The position numbers and the translations under genes were made by a program. A stretch of DNA of 29,997 bases from Bermanella sp047628755 (GTDB taxonomy: Bacteria; Pseudomonadota; Gammaproteobacteria; Pseudomonadales; Oceanobacteraceae): NCBI GenBank assembly GCA_047628755.1, contig JBLHVV010000029.1, positions 1 to 29,997 on the forward strand, written 5' to 3'. Numbering within the stretch: the stretch's first letter is position 1; the number at the start of each line of letters is the position of its first letter. The notes under the pieces were generated by a model. It was not told the DNA's origin and ran no database searches. It saw only the letters and a program-made list of their open reading frames with translations. This document shows, one piece after another, positions 1 through 7,133 of this stretch.

Positions 1-1
1 G

Positions 2-732
2 GTAATTTCTTCTACAGCACACATCTATTCAAGTTTTAACAATGAATCACTGGCACACTGCGATGACTTGGGTTGCTATAAAGTTATATTTGATTTTTTA
101 AATAAAAATTTTTTAGACAAAGATAATGCGTACCCAGCAACTAGCACATCAACGCTCGATAAAGACCGTCAAGTTGTTATGGTAAGAAAAATTTTGGAAA
201 TCACTATAATTTTCATGATGGCCACATAGTTACCCTAAGAGAAAGTGACTTCAACCCACATAAAACACTCAATTATGGTGATCGATATATTGAAAATATT
301 ATAAATAAAGGCACCGCATCCACTAATAGTATTACAGGTGGATTTCCTACCGAGCAAAGGCTACAACCGACCGGAAATGATTATGTGGTTAGGAACAATC
401 TGAAACAGTTTAAAATAAATGCTCAAGATATGGCCGCAATTAAAGCTCTACGTCCACTAAGCTCATTATCACAGCAAAATTAGAAGCTGTTATAAGCTCA
501 AAAGTAGAGTTCGTTGCTGGATATAGTATTAAATCATCGAAAAAGTAGAAAATAGCACCGTCACTAATTCTAAAAAAACTGTTGATATTAAAAATATTGA
601 AACAGAGTTGGTAAACCTTAAAGTTAGTTTGAGTCGCGCTAAGCTAAACCTATAGAAAAGAATATTAATATTGGGATAAGACCATCCCTAGCTCACCTTG
701 AATTTGAATCAACTTTTTCATATTTAGCTTGA
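2..732 (+). pseudogene. Frameshifted remnant of an unidentified gene, cut by the left edge
   Basis: No single frame stays open, but one protein-like reading can be followed by switching frames: frame 2 from base 2 to about 178, frame 1 to the stop at 481-483, frame 3 from about 465 to the stop at 546-548, frame 2 to the stop at 653-655, then frame 1 to a final TGA at 730-732. Each switch is in the same direction, as expected from four single-base losses. The joined translation is about 240 residues, hydrophilic, rich in Asn, Lys and Ser, with no membrane segment. It includes stretches such as NFGNHYNFHDGHIVTLRESD and later VDIKNIETELVNLKVSL. I do not recognise the family. Either the gene is decaying or base calling is poor here; the intact metR-like gene immediately downstream argues for real decay. 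The 5' end lies outside the window. Confidence 0.6.
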
Positions 733-796
733 AATATTTTAATACAAAGACTTTAATGATAAAGAAGTAGTTAAAAATAGAAGATGGCATTTATAT

Positions 797-1714
797 ATGA
801 ACATAGAACTAAGGCACCTGAGGACTTTAATGGCGCTGAATAGCACTGGGTCTTTAGTAGAAGCTGCTGCTCACATACACCTGACTCAATCGGCTCTTAG
901 CCATCAACTTAAAGAGTTGGAAAACCGTTTAGACCAGCCTCTTTTTTATCGTAAGACCAAACCTGTTCGATTCACTCCTGCTGGCCAACGATTATTAGAT
1001 TTAGCCCATGCTGTAATACCGCAAATTGAATCCACAGAGCGTGATTTATCTAGAATCCGCCAAGGCAGAAAGGGTCGCCTAAACATTACCATTGAGTGCC
1101 ATAGCTGTTACGACTGGTTAATGCCCACTCTTAACGAATTCAGAGGCCACTGGCCAGAAGTGGAACTGGATATGCTAGGAGGCTTCCACTTTGACTCTCT
1201 AATAAAATTAAAAAACGGTGAATTAGATTTAGTCGTAACCTCAGACCCCAGAAATAATGACGATATTGAATACTTACCGCTCTTCAAATATCAATCAATG
1301 CTAATTCTGGCACCCGATCACCCGTTAGTTGATAAACCGGTAATTGAACCCCATGATTTAAGCAAAGAAACACTCATCACTTATCCAGTTGACTGTTCAA
1401 GCCTAGATATCTTTCAATGTTTTTTAACACCTGCCGGTATTGAACCTGGGCACTTACGCCAAGTTGAATTAACTATGATGATGGTACAACTGGTTGCAAG
1501 TGGCCGAGGAGTTAGCTGCTTACCCAACTGGGCTGTTCACGACTATGTCAAACAAGGGTTTGTAGTTGATAAACCGTTAGGCCGTCACGGGGTTTGGCGA
1601 ACACTTTATGCCGCTGTTCGAGCCGAACAAGCCGACAACGCCTTTATTCAAGACTTTAAGAATATTGCACAGCGAGTTTGCCATCAACACTTAGAGGGGG
1701 TAAAACCGGCTTAA
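797..1714 (+). CDS. metR: LysR-family transcriptional regulator, MetR type
   Basis: This 305-residue cytoplasmic protein should be a DNA-binding regulator of methionine biosynthesis; MetR of enteric bacteria activates metE and metH with homocysteine as co-effector. The N-terminal 60 residues form the LysR winged helix-turn-helix (SLVEAAAHIHLTQSALSHQL). The rest is a type 2 periplasmic-binding-like effector domain with MetR-typical segments: IECHSCYDWLMP near residue 99, GELDLVVTSD near 140, LAPDHPL near 175 and LYAAVRAEQ near 275. Length and both termini fit MetR (about 305-317 aa). The ATG follows the end of a gene remnant by 64 bases, with no strong ribosome binding site. No metE, metH or other met gene lies in the window, so its targets must be elsewhere. 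Assignment rests on remembered similarity to E. coli MetR and is strong for the family, good for the specific protein. Confidence 0.88.
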   Translation: MNIELRHLRTLMALNSTGSLVEAAAHIHLTQSALSHQLKELENRLDQPLFYRKTKPVRFTPAGQRLLDLAHAVIPQIESTERDLSRIRQGRKGRLNITIECHSCYDWLMPTLNEFRGHWPEVELDMLGGFHFDSLIKLKNGELDLVVTSDPRNNDDIEYLPLFKYQSMLILAPDHPLVDKPVIEPHDLSKETLITYPVDCSSLDIFQCFLTPAGIEPGHLRQVELTMMMVQLVASGRGVSCLPNWAVHDYVKQGFVVDKPLGRHGVWRTLYAAVRAEQADNAFIQDFKNIAQRVCHQHLEGVKPA

Positions 1715-1730
1715 CTCATAGTTCAGACAC

Positions 1731-1754
1731 AAAAAAACCCGCCAGTGGCGGGTT
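1731..1754 (-). terminator. Intrinsic terminator for the sensor kinase operon
   Basis: The stem AACCCGCC (1736-1743) pairs with GGCGGGTT (1747-1754) around an AGT loop. Read on the minus strand it is followed by seven T (A-run at 1731-1737), so it best terminates transcription arriving from the rstAB-like operon, about 150 bases past the kinase stop. On the plus strand it would close the metR-like gene but lacks a T-run. Confidence 0.8.
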
Positions 1755-1854
1755 AAAAGTAGAACCGAAGTTCTTGCTACATTCTCACTATGGACTCAAC
1801 TAAGAAACCACAAATTGATAATGAGTTGATTTTACAGAAAGTTCTGTTTTAAAA

Positions 1855-1882
1855 TGTTACAAAATTGTAATTTTTTGTAACA
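1855..1882. repeat. Perfect inverted repeat downstream of the kinase gene
   Basis: TGTTACAAAA (1855-1864) is the exact reverse complement of TTTTGTAACA (1873-1882), with an 8-base spacer. A second, shorter palindrome, ACAGAA-AG-TTCTGT, lies at 1834-1847. Both sit between two convergent genes. They are AT-rich and could be weak terminators on the minus strand or regulator sites; nothing decides between these. Confidence 0.4.
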
Positions 1883-1909
1883 GACAAGAAGCACTAGCCG
1901 ATTTGAAGC

Positions 1910-3457
1910 TTAACTCGGTATTTCTTGATCACTTTTTGGCCAAAGCAAACTCATTTTGGCTCCTCCCCATCGACTTTTACCGACCAATGCCTTACCCCCA
2001 TGCCAATAAATAATTCGCTGTACAATCGACAGGCCTAAACCGTATCCACCAGATGCTCGGGTTCGACTGTCATCTAACCGAGTAAACGGAGAAAAAACCC
2101 TATCCCAATCTTTCTGTGGAATACCTTCCCCGTCATCCTCTACGTCTATTCTACAAATGTCATCGTGACAACTAAATTCGATATGTACTTTCTCTCTCGC
2201 ATAACGGCATGCATTCCCTACTAAGTTTTGAATGGCGCGGTGCATATAGCGATATTCAATACTGCTGAATATGTGATCCTCTAAATCTGTTTGACTGTGA
2301 ATAGTCACATTCACTTTATCGGTACGACGCTTTGTTTCATCGCTAACCTGAGCAATTAAATCTAAAATATTTGTTTCTTTAAACTCTAAAATTGGTCCGC
2401 CTTCTTCAAGCCGTGCATAAGTTAATATTTCATCTACCAACTCATCTAGTTCCTGAAGATCTTGATCCATATCTTTTAATTGCTTTTGTAAATAAGCATC
2501 TGTCGTGGTGTCCTCTAACATTTGAATACCAAAACGCATGCGTGCCACTGGTGTTCTTAATTCATGGCTAACAGCCCGTATCATTTCTTTTTGAACGCCC
2601 ATTAAATGCTGAATTTGTTCAGCCATTCGATTAAATGCTCCTCCTAATCGGCCTACTGCATCGTCTGCATTTACTTTCACCCTAGAACTTAAGTGCCCAG
2701 ATGCCACTCGAGTACTAGCACGTTCTAATTTCTGTAGCCCTACCTCGAACCTAAATACCAACCAATAAACTGCAATTCCGGTTAAAATTATCGCCAATAC
2801 AACCACTACAAAAATAGATTGCATTGGTAACTCGGGTTTAAATCGCAATGGCCCGACTTCTATCACTTTTTTAATTGTAGGAAAATAGGCATAAAAAAGT
2901 CCCACGCTCCCACTAATATCGTAATGGCCGTAATGAAAAGGAACGGGTTGCTGATAATTAAAATTTGGTATTAGTAAGTCAACTTCATTACTTGGTACAA
3001 CTCTCATAGGCATATTAAAGTCTTTTTGAATATTTTTAAGCAATTCTTCAGTAGTTTGACTTTCATTTTGCAAGTCGTTCTGTATTAGTGAGAAGGCACC
3101 TTGAATAAGCGAAGTTCTAAAGTCTTTAAACATGCCCTGAAGAACATACGATGCATCTTGATACTTAAGCAATGTATAGACGTTAATACTTTGTCGTCGA
3201 TCAGACTGAGATATGAGTGACTGCCCCATATTTAACCTTGCCTTATCTACCCAATTTAAATCTGACTGTTCAATTGGTTTGATTTTTATGGGCACATTTA
3301 GCAGCCTAGATACCTCTGATGTATCTAAGTTATTAATGATGATAGTTCGCTTAGTTAGGCCCAGCAGTCCACCAAATATTACTTGCGAATGCTGCTTAAA
3401 AGTAATCTGGTTAACCAGCCATAAGGTTCCTAGCGTAGTACTAGAAACCATTAACAA
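1910..3457 (-). CDS. rstB: Membrane sensor histidine kinase, RstB-like
   Basis: This is the kinase of a two-component system, located in the inner membrane with a periplasmic sensor. From the TTG at 3457 it has 515 residues: the tail of a first membrane helix (1-16), a periplasmic domain (about 17-212), a second helix (214-236), a HAMP linker (237-288), a dimerisation/phosphoacceptor domain with His298 in AVSHELRTP, and a HATPase domain with N box NLVGNACRY, G1 DDGEGIP and G2 GGYGLGLSI. It follows its response regulator on the same strand with about 50-85 bases between them. The start is doubtful: the reading frame continues upstream through codons for YIFSRVYLGVLIILL, which complete the first helix, and a good AAGGAG (3501-3506) lies in front of an in-frame ATC (3493), not an ATG. 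RstB similarity is moderate; the signal is unknown. Confidence 0.85.
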   Translation of the reverse strand: MLMVSSTTLGTLWLVNQITFKQHSQVIFGGLLGLTKRTIIINNLDTSEVSRLLNVPIKIKPIEQSDLNWVDKARLNMGQSLISQSDRRQSINVYTLLKYQDASYVLQGMFKDFRTSLIQGAFSLIQNDLQNESQTTEELLKNIQKDFNMPMRVVPSNEVDLLIPNFNYQQPVPFHYGHYDISGSVGLFYAYFPTIKKVIEVGPLRFKPELPMQSIFVVVVLAIILTGIAVYWLVFRFEVGLQKLERASTRVASGHLSSRVKVNADDAVGRLGGAFNRMAEQIQHLMGVQKEMIRAVSHELRTPVARMRFGIQMLEDTTTDAYLQKQLKDMDQDLQELDELVDEILTYARLEEGGPILEFKETNILDLIAQVSDETKRRTDKVNVTIHSQTDLEDHIFSSIEYRYMHRAIQNLVGNACRYAREKVHIEFSCHDDICRIDVEDDGEGIPQKDWDRVFSPFTRLDDSRTRASGGYGLGLSIVQRIIYWHGGKALVGKSRWGGAKMSLLWPKSDQEIPS

Positions 3458-3500
3458 GATGATTAAAACCCCTAGGTATACACGGGAAAAGATATACCAT

Positions 3501-3506
3501 CTCCTT
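3501..3506 (-). promoter_or_regulatory. Strong Shine-Dalgarno AAGGAG without a matching in-frame ATG
   Basis: On the minus strand AAGGAG is directly followed by ATGG, but that ATG (3500-3498) is out of frame with the kinase and reaches a stop after 19 codons. In the kinase frame the first codon at proper spacing is ATC at 3493-3491. The site implies that translation begins well upstream of the TTG at 3457. Confidence 0.6.
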
Positions 3507-3541
3507 AAATTAAATTTATTATTTTGCAGAGATTAAATGGA

Positions 3542-4282
3542 TTAAATTTCTTTTACAAACAAATACCCTTTGCTACGAACTGTTTTAATTCGTCTTGGCT
3601 GTAAAGGGTCGTCACCAATTTTAGGCCTGATACGGCTAATTCTTACATCAATGGAGCGATCTTGGCCGTCATATTCTATACCCCGTAATGCAGTAAAAAT
3701 TTCTTCGCGGCTTAAAACTCGCCCAGCATTGGAGCTCAGCAACCATAACAAATCAAATTCGGCACTGGTTAAATCGATTGATTGCTCATCTAACCAGGCT
3801 TCTCGCATGCCATTATCTACCACTAAATTGGCAAAGGTCACTCTGTTTTGAACACCATTTTCGCCGTCAGCTGCTGCTCCCACTGGAGGAATGTCTTTTA
3901 GTCTACGCAAAAGCGCACGAATTCTGGCCAACAACACTCTAGGGCGCACAGGTTTGGATAAATAGTCATCGGCTCCCATCTCCAGGCCAAGTACTTGATC
4001 TAAGTCGTCGTCACGTGCAGTGAGCATGATAATAGGCCCAGTATAATAAGGCCTTACTAAACGGCAAACAGATAATCCATCTTCACCTGGTAACATTAAG
4101 TCTAAAATCACTAGATCTGGCTGATCACTTTTAATAACGTCAACAGCCACGGCACCGTCTCCCACTACAGATACCTGTAATCCATTGGACACTAGATATT
4201 CTCGAGTAAGGTCTGCTAAGCGCTCATCGTCTTCAACAATGAGTATCTTCCATGTTTCGTCTGTATGTAATGCTTGTTCCAT
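3542..4282 (-). CDS. rstA: OmpR-family response regulator, RstA-like
   Basis: This 246-residue DNA-binding regulator is the partner of the kinase encoded just downstream. The receiver domain spans about residues 11-125, with the acidic pair near 17-19 (VEDDERL), the phosphoacceptor Asp61 in LVILDLMLPGEDG, the conserved Thr in MLTARDDD and the Lys in YLSKPVRP. The C-terminal winged helix (about 150-245) ends KTVRSKGYLF, typical of OmpR/PhoB. The segment LRGIEYDGQDRSIDVRISR closely resembles E. coli RstA, which is why I prefer RstA over CpxR. ATG at 4282 is preceded by AGGA at suitable spacing. The order regulator-kinase suggests one transcript. Its 5' neighbour is the divergently transcribed nrd operon, but nothing shows that it controls it. 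Confidence 0.9.
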   Translation of the reverse strand: MEQALHTDETWKILIVEDDERLADLTREYLVSNGLQVSVVGDGAVAVDVIKSDQPDLVILDLMLPGEDGLSVCRLVRPYYTGPIIMLTARDDDLDQVLGLEMGADDYLSKPVRPRVLLARIRALLRRLKDIPPVGAAADGENGVQNRVTFANLVVDNGMREAWLDEQSIDLTSAEFDLLWLLSSNAGRVLSREEIFTALRGIEYDGQDRSIDVRISRIRPKIGDDPLQPRRIKTVRSKGYLFVKEI

Positions 4283-4505
4283 GGGTATTCCTAACTGGAA
4301 AATAGGTTATTAGTATAAATCTAGACGCTTATGGGCCAACTGCATAGCATAGAGTAAATATTAGCTCGGACGGGTTCCGCCAATTCACAAATTTATTATA
4401 TATTAGCCTCTAATCCAACCTTAAAACAGCAAAATAGTGGTGATACTTAGCTACTTGCGTTAGCAACTACTAACTACAGCATTCTACCCACCTGTTACTC
4501 ACACT

Positions 4506-4514
4506 TTATCCACA
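4506..4514 (+). promoter_or_regulatory. Consensus DnaA box upstream of nrdA
   Basis: TTATCCACA is a perfect match to the high-affinity DnaA box. It lies 244 bases before the nrdA ATG and just upstream of the candidate NrdR boxes. DnaA boxes occur in the E. coli nrdAB control region, where DnaA links dNTP synthesis to replication, so the location is meaningful. Confidence 0.65.
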
Positions 4515-4530
4515 GGTGATTTTCATCAAA

Positions 4531-4578
4531 ACACTACATATGGGGTTGATTCCATGTCCAAACCGCATTATCTTGTGT
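4531..4578 (+). promoter_or_regulatory. Two NrdR boxes overlapping a promoter
   Basis: ACACTACATATGGGGT (4531-4546) and CCGCATTATCTTGTGT (4563-4578) match the 16-base NrdR consensus acaCwAtATaTwGtgt at about 13 and 12 positions. Their starts are 32 bases apart, three helical turns, which is the normal arrangement for this ATP/dATP-responsive repressor. A candidate promoter, TTGATT (4546-4551) and TATCTT (4569-4574) with a 17-base spacer, lies across both boxes, so NrdR binding would block it. A transcript from it would carry a leader of about 170 bases. Confidence 0.75.
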
Positions 4579-4608
4579 CTAGTTGGAAGTGAACGCCATA
4601 TTTAGTGT

Positions 4609-4635
4609 TTGATTTACAACCACCTCTCGTATAAT
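4609..4635 (+). promoter_or_regulatory. Second candidate nrd promoter
   Basis: A perfect TATAAT (4630-4635) lies 120 bases before the nrdA ATG. The best -35 options are TTGATT at 4609-4614 (15-base spacer) or GTTTGA at 4607-4612 (17-base spacer), neither ideal. It would start transcription just in front of the 24-codon leader ORF. Confidence 0.4.
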
Positions 4636-4660
4636 ACCAACAATAATAACGAGGTGGGTA

Positions 4661-4735
4661 ATGGGTGATCAGTTGTACTACCAATCAATTAATTATTTAA
4701 CACAAAGCCCTGCTGAGGGGCTTTGCGAGTTTTAA
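4661..4735 (+). CDS. Possible 24-codon leader ORF before nrdA
   Basis: ATG at 4661 is preceded by GAGGTG at about 4651-4656, a good ribosome binding site at correct spacing. The frame runs 24 codons (MGDQLYYQSINYLT...) to TAA at 4733-4735, only 14 bases before the nrdA ATG. Its last codons lie inside the hairpin at 4704-4724. The arrangement would allow translational coupling or leader-ribosome control of the hairpin. The peptide has no recognisable function. It could be chance, since short ORFs are common, but its placement and ribosome site are better than expected. Confidence 0.35.
   Translation: MGDQLYYQSINYLTQSPAEGLCEF
4704..4735 (+). terminator. Attenuator-like hairpin just before nrdA
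   Basis: AAAGCCC (4704-4710) pairs with GGGCTTT (4718-4724) around a 7-base loop, followed by GCGAGTTTTAAG. The T-run is short and displaced by five bases, so it should terminate weakly at best. It lies between both candidate promoters and the nrdA start, which suggests a leader element, not a gene-end terminator. Confidence 0.45.
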
Positions 4736-4749
4736 GGGCAAGGGCAAAG

Positions 4750-7020
4750 ATGAACAGCACACTTCATGTGACAAAAAGAGACGGAGTTCGAGCACCGTTG
4801 GATTTAGAAAAGATCCATAAAGTACTTACATGGGCAGCCGAAGGCCTAGACAATGTATCTGTTTCTGAAGTGGAACTGCGTGCGCAGATCCAACTGCCAG
4901 ATGGTATATCTACATCAGACATTCATGAGACTTTAATAAAGTCCGCTGCTGACTTAATTTCAGAGCAAACTCCTGATTATCAATATATGGCTGCTCGCCT
5001 AAATATTTTCCACTTGCGTAAAAAAGCATACGGCCAGTTTGAGCCACCAAAACTGTATGACCATGTTGCCCGCTTGGTTGATTCAGAACGTTACGACAGT
5101 CATTTGCTAGAAGATTTTTCAGCTGCTGAATTAGACCAAATGGATGCGTTCATCGACCATGGCCGAGATTTAAACTTTGCTTACGCAGCCGTGAAACAGC
5201 TAGAGGGTAAATACCTAGTTCAGAACCGTGTAACCGGTGAAGTATTTGAAAGCCCACAATTTTTATATGTATTAATTGGTGCATGCCTTTTCGCCAGTTA
5301 TGACAAATCTATTCGTATGACATACATTCGTCGCTTCTATGATGCGGTATCCACTTTTAAACTGTCCTTGCCAACTCCTATTATGGCAGGTGTACGCACA
5401 CCTACTCGTCAATTCAGCTCATGTGTGCTGATTGAAGCAGGTGACTCTTTAGATTCCATCAATGCTGCTACAAGTGCGATCGTTAAGTATGTAAGCCAAC
5501 GTGCTGGCATTGGCATTAATGCTGGGCGTATTCGCGCCCTAGGCAGCCCTATTCGCGGTGGCGAAGCTTTCCACACTGGCTGCATACCTTTTTACAAGCA
5601 CTTTCAAACAGCTGTTAAAAGCTGTTCTCAAGGTGGCGTTCGCGGTGGTGCAGCGACTCTGTTCTATCCGCTTTGGCATTTAGAAGTTGAAAATTTGTTG
5701 GTTCTCAAAAACAACCGTGGCGTAGAAGAGAACCGCGTACGTCATCTAGATTACGGTATTCAATTAAATAAAGTCATGTACGAACGTTTAATCAAGGGTC
5801 AAAACATTACGTTGTTTAGCCCGTCTGATGTTCCTGGGCTATATGATGCGTTCTTTGAAGACCAAGAGAAATTTGAAGAGCTTTACGTTAAGTACGAGCA
5901 AGACAAGAGTATTCGCAAAGAAAGCATAAAAGCTATGGAGCTTTTCTCAATCCTTATGCAGGAACGTGCCAGCACTGGTCGCATATACATTCAAAACGTC
6001 GATCACTGTAATACCCATAGCCCATTCAACCCTGAACACGCACCGATTCGTCAGTCAAACTTATGCTTAGAAATTGCATTGCCAACTAAGCCGCTAAACG
6101 ACGTAAACGACAAAGAGGGTGAAATAGCACTTTGTACACTAGCCGCGTTTAATTTAGGTGCCCTAGAAAACCTAAGTGAACTAGAAGAGCTTTCCGATTT
6201 AATCGTTCGCGCGCTTGATAGTCTTTTAACCTACCAAGACTACCCAATCGCTGCTGCTGAAATTGCTAGCATGTCTCGTCGTACATTAGGTGTTGGTGTT
6301 ATTAACTACGCGTACTACTTAGCTAAAAACGGTGTTAAATATTCGGATGGCTCTGCATTGGGTTTAACTCACAGAACATTTGAAGCGATTCAATACAACC
6401 TATTAAAAGCATCAAACAATCTAGCCAAAGAACAAGGTGCATGCGAGAAGTTTAACGAAACGACTTATTCGCAAGGCATATTACCTATTGATACCTACAA
6501 AAAAGATATTGATAAAGTATGCACCGAAGAACTTCATTACGATTGGGAGGCGCTGCGAAGTGAGATTAAAGAGCATGGTCTACGTAACTCTACGCTAACC
6601 GCGTTAATGCCTTCTGAAACATCTTCGCAAATTAGTAACGCAACTAATGGCATAGAGCCTCCACGAGGATTTATAAGTATTAAAGCGTCTAAAGACGGTA
6701 TCTTAAAGCAAGTTGTACCTGAATTTCAGCGACTAAGGAAAGACTATGAGCTGCTTTGGACACTGCCAAATAATGACGGTTACCTGCAACTTGTTGGCGT
6801 AATGCAAAAATTTGTTGATCAAGCTATATCAGCAAATACTAACTACGACCCTACCAAGTTTGAAAATTCAAAAGTACCCATGAGAGTTCTGTTAAAAGAC
6901 TTGATGACAAGCTACAAGCTTGGTTTAAAAACGCTTTACTATCATAACACTCGTGATGGCGCAGACGATGCCCAAGAAGATCTTGAAGATGACTGTGAAG
7001 GCGGCGCTTGCAAGATCTAA
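4750..7020 (+). CDS. nrdA: Class Ia ribonucleoside-diphosphate reductase, alpha subunit
   Basis: NrdA reduces ribonucleoside diphosphates to deoxyribonucleotides and works as an alpha2-beta2 complex with NrdB in the cytoplasm. The 756-residue protein matches E. coli NrdA nearly end to end. It has an N-terminal ATP cone (about 5-95, from VTKRDG), the active-site cysteine in TRQFSSCVLIE, the radical cysteine and its partners in SNLCLEIALP, the second redox cysteine in IALCTLAAFN, the radical-transfer tyrosines in the C-terminal region (LYYHNTRDG) and the reducing CEGGACKI tail. I chose ATG 4750 because MNSTLHVTKRDG aligns with the E. coli start; an upstream in-frame TTG (4723) lies inside the leader hairpin. 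The ribosome site is weak. Likely NrdR-regulated through the boxes at 4531-4578. It leads nrdB and the yfaE-like ferredoxin gene. Confidence 0.97.
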   Translation: MNSTLHVTKRDGVRAPLDLEKIHKVLTWAAEGLDNVSVSEVELRAQIQLPDGISTSDIHETLIKSAADLISEQTPDYQYMAARLNIFHLRKKAYGQFEPPKLYDHVARLVDSERYDSHLLEDFSAAELDQMDAFIDHGRDLNFAYAAVKQLEGKYLVQNRVTGEVFESPQFLYVLIGACLFASYDKSIRMTYIRRFYDAVSTFKLSLPTPIMAGVRTPTRQFSSCVLIEAGDSLDSINAATSAIVKYVSQRAGIGINAGRIRALGSPIRGGEAFHTGCIPFYKHFQTAVKSCSQGGVRGGAATLFYPLWHLEVENLLVLKNNRGVEENRVRHLDYGIQLNKVMYERLIKGQNITLFSPSDVPGLYDAFFEDQEKFEELYVKYEQDKSIRKESIKAMELFSILMQERASTGRIYIQNVDHCNTHSPFNPEHAPIRQSNLCLEIALPTKPLNDVNDKEGEIALCTLAAFNLGALENLSELEELSDLIVRALDSLLTYQDYPIAAAEIASMSRRTLGVGVINYAYYLAKNGVKYSDGSALGLTHRTFEAIQYNLLKASNNLAKEQGACEKFNETTYSQGILPIDTYKKDIDKVCTEELHYDWEALRSEIKEHGLRNSTLTALMPSETSSQISNATNGIEPPRGFISIKASKDGILKQVVPEFQRLRKDYELLWTLPNNDGYLQLVGVMQKFVDQAISANTNYDPTKFENSKVPMRVLLKDLMTSYKLGLKTLYYHNTRDGADDAQEDLEDDCEGGACKI

Positions 7021-7037
7021 ATAAAAGCATGGATATG

Positions 7038-7063
7038 AAGTTGGGTAATAGCTCAACTTTTTT
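7038..7063 (+). terminator. Weak terminator-like hairpin between nrdA and nrdB
   Basis: AAGTTG (7038-7043) pairs with CAACTT (7054-7059) and runs into TTTTTT (7058-7063). With a six-pair AT-rich stem it is likely leaky, and could adjust the ratio of nrdB to nrdA message. Confidence 0.35.
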
Positions 7064-7077
7064 CAAAATTTTTCAAG

Positions 7078-7108
7078 TTGATTGCCTAAATTCAATCTTG
7101 GCAATCAA
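7078..7108 (+). repeat. Perfect 9-bp hairpin in the nrdA-nrdB gap
   Basis: TTGATTGCC (7078-7086) is the exact reverse complement of GGCAATCAA (7100-7108), with a 13-base loop, 25 bases before the nrdB ATG. It may be an mRNA processing or stability element. There is no T-run after it, so it is not a terminator. Confidence 0.4.
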
Positions 7109-7133
7109 TATTTCGATTTTATAGAAGTAAAAT

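Noticed and set aside
670..796. MetR or methionine-type operator in front of the metR-like gene
   Set aside because: Only loose TGAA/TTCA pairs with wrong spacing are present, and the stretch is partly the remnant gene.
3213..3536. Plus-strand reading frame of 107 codons opposite the sensor kinase
   Set aside because: It is antisense to a well-supported kinase gene, has no recognisable domain and is explained as a shadow frame.
4723..4749. TTG start for nrdA nine codons upstream of ATG 4750
   Set aside because: It falls inside the hairpin at 4704-4724, and the extra residues are absent from NrdA of other bacteria; MNSTLHVTKRDG fits the usual start.
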